From DATFLK01 sp035267815 (lineage in GTDB: Bacteria > Pseudomonadota > Zetaproteobacteria > Mariprofundales > Mariprofundaceae): a DNA stretch of 10,749 nucleotides. The first letter of the stretch is position 1; every line of letters starts with the position of its first letter. The stretch is taken from contig DATFLK010000178.1 in the NCBI GenBank assembly GCA_035267815.1, positions 1-10,749 on the forward strand, in the 5' to 3' direction. Of the stretch, positions 6,234 through 10,749 are shown in pieces. The notes beneath the pieces are model-generated. The model did not search any database. It saw nothing but the letters and a program-made list of their open reading frames with translations, and had not been told where the DNA came from. The position numbers and the translations under genes are program-made.

Positions 6234-7920
6234 CGGCCCGGTCGTTACCTGCGATCATCCCGAGGGCTTTGCTATGGGCGAACGGGTTGATGTGGGCAAG
6301 GCCGGGATTGTCGGTGAAGTGATCCGCATTACTCCGGAGAATGTGGTTCTTCAGGTCTATGAGGATACGGCCGGACTGTGTGTCGGAGAGTCGGTACTGG
6401 CCAGCGGCGCCCCCCTCTCTGTGGAGCTCGGGCCGGGGCTGGTGGGCACCATCTACGACGGCATCCAGCGTCCACTCGAACAGCTGTTTCATGAGTGCGG
6501 TAACTTCACCATATGTGGCAGCTCTATTCCGGCATTGGACCGGAGCCACTCCTGGCCGTTCGAACCGGTCGCGGAAGAGGGGGCCGAGTTGCAGGCAGGT
6601 GCGGTCATCGGTCAGGTGCAGGAGACGCCGGCCATTCTTCATCATATCCTGCTGCCGCCGGATGTTGACGGTAGATTGACCTGGCTGGCGCAGGCGGGGA
6701 GCTACAAGGTGGATGAGGTGATCGGCCGTATCCGCCTATCATCGGGCGACGAGCGGGAACTTTTTCTTCATCAGTATTGGCCGGTGCGACGGAAGCGACC
6801 GGTTGCAGCCCGGCTTACTCCGGGTGTGCCGTTGATTACCGGACAACGGGTCATCGATACCTTTTTTCCTATTGCGAAAGGGGGTACTGCGGCGATTCCG
6901 GGTGGTTTTGGCACCGGTAAAACGGTAACACAGCATAATCTGGCCAAGTGGTGCGATGCTGACATTATCGTCTATATCGGTTGTGGTGAGCGCGGCAACG
7001 AGATGGCCGGAGTGCTGATGGAGTTTCCGCACCTACAGGACCCGAAAAGCGGGCGCCCACTGATCGAGCGAACCATCCTGATTGCCAATACATCCAATAT
7101 GCCGGTGGCGGCCCGTGAAGCATCGATCTATACCGGGATTACCATTGCCGAGTATTTCCGGGACCAAGGCATGGACGTGGCGCTGATGGCCGATTCGACC
7201 TCGCGCTGGGCCGAAGCCCTGCGGGAGATATCGGGTCGTCTGGAAGAGATGCCAGCGGAAGAGGGGTTCCCGGCCTATCTACCGACCCGGGTTGCGGAGT
7301 TCTACGAACGTGCAGGCCGGGTAAAAGCGCTTGGCGGAAGTGAGGGCTCGGTCAGTGCCATCGGCGCCGTATCTCCACCAGGTGGGGATTTCTCGGAGCC
7401 TGTGACGCTGCATACGCAACGATTCGTCAAGGCCTACTGGGCGCTGGACAAGGCGCTGGCCAATGCCCGTTTCTTTCCAGCAATACATCCACTGGAATCC
7501 TATTCGGAGTACGATGAAGACCTGGCTGACTGGTGGACGGAGTTCGATCCCGAATGGCTGGAGAACCGGCATGAGGCGATGCATATCCTGATGGAAGCGG
7601 AGCGGCTCAAGCGCATCGTGCGCATTATGGGTGAGGACGGACTGTCGCAGGAGCATCGCAAGGTGTTGTTGGCCGAATATCTGATCCGGGAGGGGTTTCT
7701 CCAGCAGTCCGCATTTCAAGCAAAGGATCGCTACGCCTCTCCGCAGAAGCAGACCGGCCTACTGAAGGCAATCATGCGGACGATACGGGCGATACGTGGG
7801 GATGCCGCACCGGTATCGGAAATGGCTGCCAAATACCGGCTGGATGCACTTGTGCGGCTGAAAGAGGAAGTGGCATCTGAGGATGCACAACAGCTTGCTG
7901 AATGGGAGCCCGAGAAATGA
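6202..7920 (+). CDS. V-type ATPase subunit A (catalytic)
   Basis: Subunit A is the catalytic nucleotide-binding subunit of the A3B3 head. The 572-residue product has the normal length. The N-terminal beta-barrel ends in the signature SVELGPGLVGTIYDGIQRPLE (73-93). The non-homologous insert that separates V-type A from F-type beta follows (about 115-190). The P-loop is GGFGTGKT (234-241, Lys240), then CGERGNEM with Glu263 as the likely catalytic glutamate, and Walker B ALMADSTSRWAEALREISGR with Asp331. PAEEGFPAYLPTRVAEFYERAG and SVSAIGAVSPPGGDFSEP are also diagnostic. The classical P-loop PFGSGKT reads GFGTGKT here, a mild change. The start at 6202 gives the expected INGPVV near the N-terminus. 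It lies inside the end of subunit E, with a weak GCGGTGG upstream. Confidence 0.98.
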   Translation: MKVSANIIRINGPVVTCDHPEGFAMGERVDVGKAGIVGEVIRITPENVVLQVYEDTAGLCVGESVLASGAPLSVELGPGLVGTIYDGIQRPLEQLFHECGNFTICGSSIPALDRSHSWPFEPVAEEGAELQAGAVIGQVQETPAILHHILLPPDVDGRLTWLAQAGSYKVDEVIGRIRLSSGDERELFLHQYWPVRRKRPVAARLTPGVPLITGQRVIDTFFPIAKGGTAAIPGGFGTGKTVTQHNLAKWCDADIIVYIGCGERGNEMAGVLMEFPHLQDPKSGRPLIERTILIANTSNMPVAAREASIYTGITIAEYFRDQGMDVALMADSTSRWAEALREISGRLEEMPAEEGFPAYLPTRVAEFYERAGRVKALGGSEGSVSAIGAVSPPGGDFSEPVTLHTQRFVKAYWALDKALANARFFPAIHPLESYSEYDEDLADWWTEFDPEWLENRHEAMHILMEAERLKRIVRIMGEDGLSQEHRKVLLAEYLIREGFLQQSAFQAKDRYASPQKQTGLLKAIMRTIRAIRGDAAPVSEMAAKYRLDALVRLKEEVASEDAQQLAEWEPEK

Positions 7921-9338
7921 AGGATCCACTGGTCCATACTCGTCTTGAACGAATAGACGGACCGCTGGTGATGCTTTCGGGACTGTCGGGTATTCGGTAT
8001 GGAGAATCGGTATATCTCGAGGACAGGGACGGACGGCTTCGGCAGGGAAGGGTGGTGCTGCTTGATCATGATCGTGCCGCCGTAGAGGTCTTCGAGGGGA
8101 CGGAGGGCATTTCGAAGAGGAATAACCGCGTCCGGTTCATGGGCGAGCCTATTACCATCAGTCTGGATGCCTCGATGATTGGCAGGCGCATGGATGGTAT
8201 GGGGCGACCGATTGACGGAGGGCCACCACTGTCTGGCCAGGCACGGGATGTCAATGGTTCCGCGCTAAATCCCGTAGCGCGCGATTATCCCGTCGATTTT
8301 ATCCAGACAGGCATCTCAGCCATTGATGGCATGATTTCACTGGTACGGGGACAGAAGTTGCCGGTGTTTACGGCGCCGGGCTTACCGCATGACCGTCTGG
8401 CGATCCAGATTGCGCGCCAGTCGAAAATCAGACCGGACCTTCATGGCAAGCAGCAACAAAGTAAGGACGAGGCACGGCAGCTGGTGGTGGTGTTTGCCGC
8501 AATTGGCGTCAAACACGATGTGGCCAGCCGTTTTACCGAAGAGATTGGCGGCCAGACGGTGACCTTTCTGAATCTGGCGGATGATCCGGCCATGGAGCGC
8601 CTTCTGACGCCGCGCATGGCGCTGACGGCCGCGGAGTATCTGGCGTTTGATCTGGGTATGCATGTGTTGGTGTTGATGACTGACATGACCAACTACGGTG
8701 AAGCACTCCGTGAGATCGGCACGGCACGTGGCGATGTGCCGTCGCGCAAGGGTTATCCGGGCTATCTCTACAGCGATCTGGCCTCGCTGTTCGAGCGGGC
8801 GGGGCGCATCAAGGGTCGGTCCGGTTCGATTACGCAGATTCCTGTGCTGACGATGCCGAACGACGATATCACTCATCCGATCCCGGATCTGACCGGCTAT
8901 ATCACCGAGGGACAGATTGTGCTCTCCCGAGAGCTGTTTCGTCAGGAGGTCTATCCGCCTGTGGCATCGCTGCCATCGTTGTCGCGCCTGATGAAGGATG
9001 GTGTGGGTGAGGGAATGACGCGGAGCGATCATTTCCCGCTGATGGGTCAGCTTTATGCCGCCTATGCCCGGGCCGAGGAGGCGCGGATGATGAGTCGTAT
9101 CATCGGCGAGGCGGATCTATCGGCAGTGGATCAGGCCTATATGCGCTTCGGTACTCTTTTCGAGCGCCACTTCCTGAGGCAAGGGCACGAGGAGGAGCGC
9201 TCGTTGGAAGAGACCCTTGATATCGGATGGCGCTGTTTGGGGAGTCTGCCTGCAAGCGAGTTGACACGCCTGCCGCAGGATCTGCTCCGACAGCGTCAGG
9301 AGTTGCTGGATCTGGGGATCGAGAATGGCCATGAATGA
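7917..9338 (+). CDS. V-type ATPase subunit B (regulatory, non-catalytic head subunit)
   Basis: Subunit B alternates with A in the head and contributes to the nucleotide sites without catalysing hydrolysis. The 473-residue product has the usual length. Signatures are IDGPLVML near the start, VEVFEGTEGI, RRMDGMGRPIDGGPP, RGQKLPVFTAPGLPHDRLAIQIARQ (no GKT P-loop, as expected for B), LMTDMTNYGEALREI, KGYPGYLYSDLASLFERAG and MPNDDITHPIPDLTGYITEGQI. The ATG at 7917 is preferred over an in-frame ATG at 7902 because GGGAG lies at 7904-7908, about eight bases before it, and because it overlaps the subunit A stop as ATGA. The gene overlaps the start of subunit D by 14 bases. Confidence 0.98.
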   Translation: MKDPLVHTRLERIDGPLVMLSGLSGIRYGESVYLEDRDGRLRQGRVVLLDHDRAAVEVFEGTEGISKRNNRVRFMGEPITISLDASMIGRRMDGMGRPIDGGPPLSGQARDVNGSALNPVARDYPVDFIQTGISAIDGMISLVRGQKLPVFTAPGLPHDRLAIQIARQSKIRPDLHGKQQQSKDEARQLVVVFAAIGVKHDVASRFTEEIGGQTVTFLNLADDPAMERLLTPRMALTAAEYLAFDLGMHVLVLMTDMTNYGEALREIGTARGDVPSRKGYPGYLYSDLASLFERAGRIKGRSGSITQIPVLTMPNDDITHPIPDLTGYITEGQIVLSRELFRQEVYPPVASLPSLSRLMKDGVGEGMTRSDHFPLMGQLYAAYARAEEARMMSRIIGEADLSAVDQAYMRFGTLFERHFLRQGHEEERSLEETLDIGWRCLGSLPASELTRLPQDLLRQRQELLDLGIENGHE

Positions 9339-9945
9339 ACGCTGGAGCGTTTCGAAGGCCTCGCTCATCAAGCTTCGGCAGGAGCTCGCCATGGCGCGGG
9401 AGGGGATGGGTCTGCTCGAACGCAAGCGCGACAGCCTGATGGGGCGAGCCATGGATGAACTGGAGGCCTCGAAGCGGCTTCGTCTCGAGGTAACGGAAGC
9501 GTGGCGTCAGCTGCAGGAGGCATGGGAGGAGGTCTACGGAGAGGAGGATATAGGGCGGCTCAGGAGTCTTGCTCAAGCATTTGTCTTCTCACCGCAGACT
9601 GCGGGCGAACGGCGCATGTGGATGTCAGCCACTCTGAACGATTACCGTTACGAGAAGACAAAGCTGCCGTTTCTGGGAAGTTCGTTGGATTGCAGTCTTC
9701 GAACCGAGCGCGTGCGGGGCATGCTGCATGCGCTGATGCCCAAAATGATCGGGCTGATGAACCGTGAGAGTAGCGTGCGCAGCATGATTGTCGCGTTGCG
9801 ACAGTGTCAGAGACAGGTCAATGCGCTTGATGAGGTCATTATCCCCGGTTTCCAAGACGAACAGCGGCGTATTGCACAACAGCTGGAAGAGCGCGAACGC
9901 GAGACCCTGTTCCAGATTAAACGGCTGAAAGAGGCAGAGGCATAG
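9325..9945 (+). CDS. V-type ATPase subunit D (central rotor shaft)
   Basis: Subunit D is the gamma-like central shaft that turns inside the A3B3 head. The 206-residue product is almost wholly helical, with long coils at both ends. The N-terminus WSVSKASLIKLRQELAMARE and LLERKRDSL fit the family start (PT-x-S-L-L-x-L-x-x-x-L, then LLKxKRD). The C-terminus RQVNALDEVIIPGFQDEQRR and LEERERETLFQIKRLK matches the family's RRVNALExxxIP and EEREREExxRLKxxK. Length is normal. The ATG at 9325 has TGGGGAT seven bases upstream. An in-frame ATG at 9331 is less well placed. The gene begins inside subunit B and ends three bases before the next gene. Confidence 0.95.
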   Translation: MAMNERWSVSKASLIKLRQELAMAREGMGLLERKRDSLMGRAMDELEASKRLRLEVTEAWRQLQEAWEEVYGEEDIGRLRSLAQAFVFSPQTAGERRMWMSATLNDYRYEKTKLPFLGSSLDCSLRTERVRGMLHALMPKMIGLMNRESSVRSMIVALRQCQRQVNALDEVIIPGFQDEQRRIAQQLEERERETLFQIKRLKEAEA

Positions 9946-9948
9946 GCA

Positions 9949-10275
9949 ATGGTGCAGCATCAACTGGAAGCCTTTATCGATGAGCTTGCCGTTTCGGAAA
10001 AAGCGGCGGCGGAGAAAATACGACAGGCCGAGGCCGCACGCGATGCTCGCCTGGAGGCATTGCGTCAAAGGCTAGAAAAAGAGAGACAGTCAGCGCTTGA
10101 GAAGCTCCGGAAAGAGTTTGCCGAGGAGGAGAAGCGACAAAAGGCATCCCTGCAGCGGCGAACACGGCTGATGCAAAAGGAGACTGATGAGGCTGTGCAC
10201 AAAGTCCGTAACCGACACGAGGAGATGAAACATGAGCTTATCCAATGGGGTGTGGACCAGGTGACTCGTCCGTGA
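9949..10275 (+). CDS. Coiled-coil protein, candidate V-ATPase peripheral-stalk subunit (G/H role)
   Basis: The 108-residue product is highly charged (Glu, Lys, Arg, Gln, Ala) and predicted by eye to be one long helix/coiled coil from about residue 10 to 100, with no Pro or membrane segment in between. The pattern of Ala and charged residues (SEKAAAEKIRQAEAARDARLEALRQ) resembles subunit G/H, the thin helical partner that pairs with subunit E in the stalk, which is also about 100-120 residues. It follows subunit D by three bases with GAGG upstream, and its TGA overlaps a GTG start of the next gene. In the Thermus operon G lies at the front, so the position is unusual. Coiled coils give weak homology signals, so the stalk role is inferred from length, composition and operon membership. 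Confidence 0.85.
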   Translation: MVQHQLEAFIDELAVSEKAAAEKIRQAEAARDARLEALRQRLEKERQSALEKLRKEFAEEEKRQKASLQRRTRLMQKETDEAVHKVRNRHEEMKHELIQWGVDQVTRP

Positions 10276-10739
10276 AGGCCGCCCTGCGTAGCAAGCTTGC
10301 TTCTGTCAGTGCCCCGATGCACCTGGAGGAAGAGATTGGGCGATTTTTGCCATGGCTTCCACCACAGGTGCAGCCGTTTGTCCGTGAGGCAAGGCGATGG
10401 AGCAGGCGTCACAGCAAGGAACCGCAAGTACAGAAACGTATCGATATTGAGCAGCAGGCGCTGGATGCATTGAAATCACACATTGCATTGCGTACCACGA
10501 TGCCGGGTCAGGGATTGATGGAGGAATTCTTGATTCGTGTGGAAGAGATCATGCGGAACAGCTATGCGGCCAGAGAAGCGGCGCTTCGGCATGAGCGTGT
10601 CGATGGCGAGTTGGATATCCGTATGCTGACCAATCTGGAGCACTGGCTTGAAGAAAACCCAGACTATCCGGATGAGCCCGAGCTTACCGCATGGCTGCGT
10701 CGTGTGGTGAAAGCATGGCGTTATCAGTTCTCTCGCTGA
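10272..10739 (+). CDS. Unknown helical protein at the end of the V-ATPase operon (155 aa)
   Basis: I do not recognise this product. It probably starts at GTG 10272, which overlaps the preceding TGA as GTGA and has AGGTGA about nine bases upstream. An in-frame ATG at 10245 would add nine residues but lacks a good ribosome-binding site. The product is soluble, rich in Arg, Glu and Leu, and likely all-helical. Visible pieces include EEIGRFLPWLPPQVQPFVREA (with a PP break), a charged middle, LMEEFLIRVEEIMRN, and a C-terminal Trp-rich part (LEHWLEENPDYPDEPELTAWLRRVVKAWRYQF). No signal peptide, membrane helix or nucleotide motif is seen. It is too short for canonical subunit C (about 320-350 residues) and does not resemble subunit F. 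Its tight coupling suggests a lineage-specific subunit or assembly factor. Confidence 0.8.
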   Translation: MKAALRSKLASVSAPMHLEEEIGRFLPWLPPQVQPFVREARRWSRRHSKEPQVQKRIDIEQQALDALKSHIALRTTMPGQGLMEEFLIRVEEIMRNSYAAREAALRHERVDGELDIRMLTNLEHWLEENPDYPDEPELTAWLRRVVKAWRYQFSR

Positions 10740-10749
10740 TAGAGGAGTG
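10740..10749 (+). promoter_or_regulatory. Possible ribosome-binding site of a further downstream gene
   Basis: After the last stop codon (10737-10739) the window ends in TAGAGGAGTG. AGAGGAG is a good Shine-Dalgarno sequence and no terminator is visible, so the operon probably continues past the right edge. The start codon of that gene is not in view. Confidence 0.4.

Noticed and set aside
7902..7916. Earlier in-frame ATG for subunit B
   Set aside because: GGGAG and the ATGA overlap both point to 7917.
8382..9032. 216-codon minus-strand open frame opposite subunit B
   Set aside because: It is antisense to a certain gene, rich in His, Arg and Gln, and has no family resemblance.
6202..9338. 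Alternative reading of A and B as an F-type/N-ATPase beta/alpha pair or a flagellar/type III secretion ATPase
   Set aside because: Subunit A has the V-type non-homologous insert and the SVELGPGL-IYDGIQRPL signature, B lacks a P-loop, and D, E, I and K are all V-type.
10245..10271. Earlier ATG for the last gene
   Set aside because: It has no Shine-Dalgarno at proper spacing. GTG 10272 has AGGTGA and a GTGA overlap with the preceding stop.
1..10749. tRNA, rRNA, CRISPR arrays, insertion sequences, attachment sites
   Set aside because: No such structure was seen on either strand. The window is almost fully occupied by the pil and V-ATPase genes.

Overview
The window looks like a chromosomal segment of a proteobacterium, most probably a gammaproteobacterium. 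The evidence is a textbook PilT followed by a PilU, a pair typical of gamma- and betaproteobacteria, and G+C that looks by eye to be in the mid-to-high 50s percent. I cannot name a genus. No RNA genes, insertion sequences, CRISPR arrays or clear terminators are visible, and almost every base is coding.

Left third (1-3343, minus strand): three tandem PilT-family hexameric ATPases, transcribed leftwards as pilT -> pilU -> a third, divergent paralogue that runs off the left edge. All three keep the Walker A lysine, the Walker B/Asp-box glutamate and the His-box histidines. They should power or modulate type IV pilus retraction (twitching, DNA uptake).

Middle (3344-3527): a 184-base divergent intergenic region. 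It holds a near-perfect extended -10 element facing right (TGC-TATAAT, 3452-3460) and a weak candidate promoter facing left.

Right two thirds (3528-10739, plus strand): one tightly packed operon for a rotary V-type (A/V-type) ATPase, in the order I - K - small unknown - E - A - B - D - coiled-coil protein - unknown. Most junctions are ATGA/GTGA or longer overlaps, so the genes are almost certainly co-transcribed and translationally coupled. A and B form the catalytic head, D the central rotor shaft, K the c-ring, I the stator/half-channel subunit and E the peripheral stalk. The coiled-coil protein at 9949-10275 is a good candidate for E's stalk partner (G/H role). No gene in the window resembles subunit C or subunit F. 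The 79-residue and 155-residue unknown proteins are therefore the most interesting items, as possible replacements or lineage-specific subunits or assembly factors. The operon may continue beyond the right edge: an AGAGGAG ribosome-binding-like sequence follows the last stop codon.
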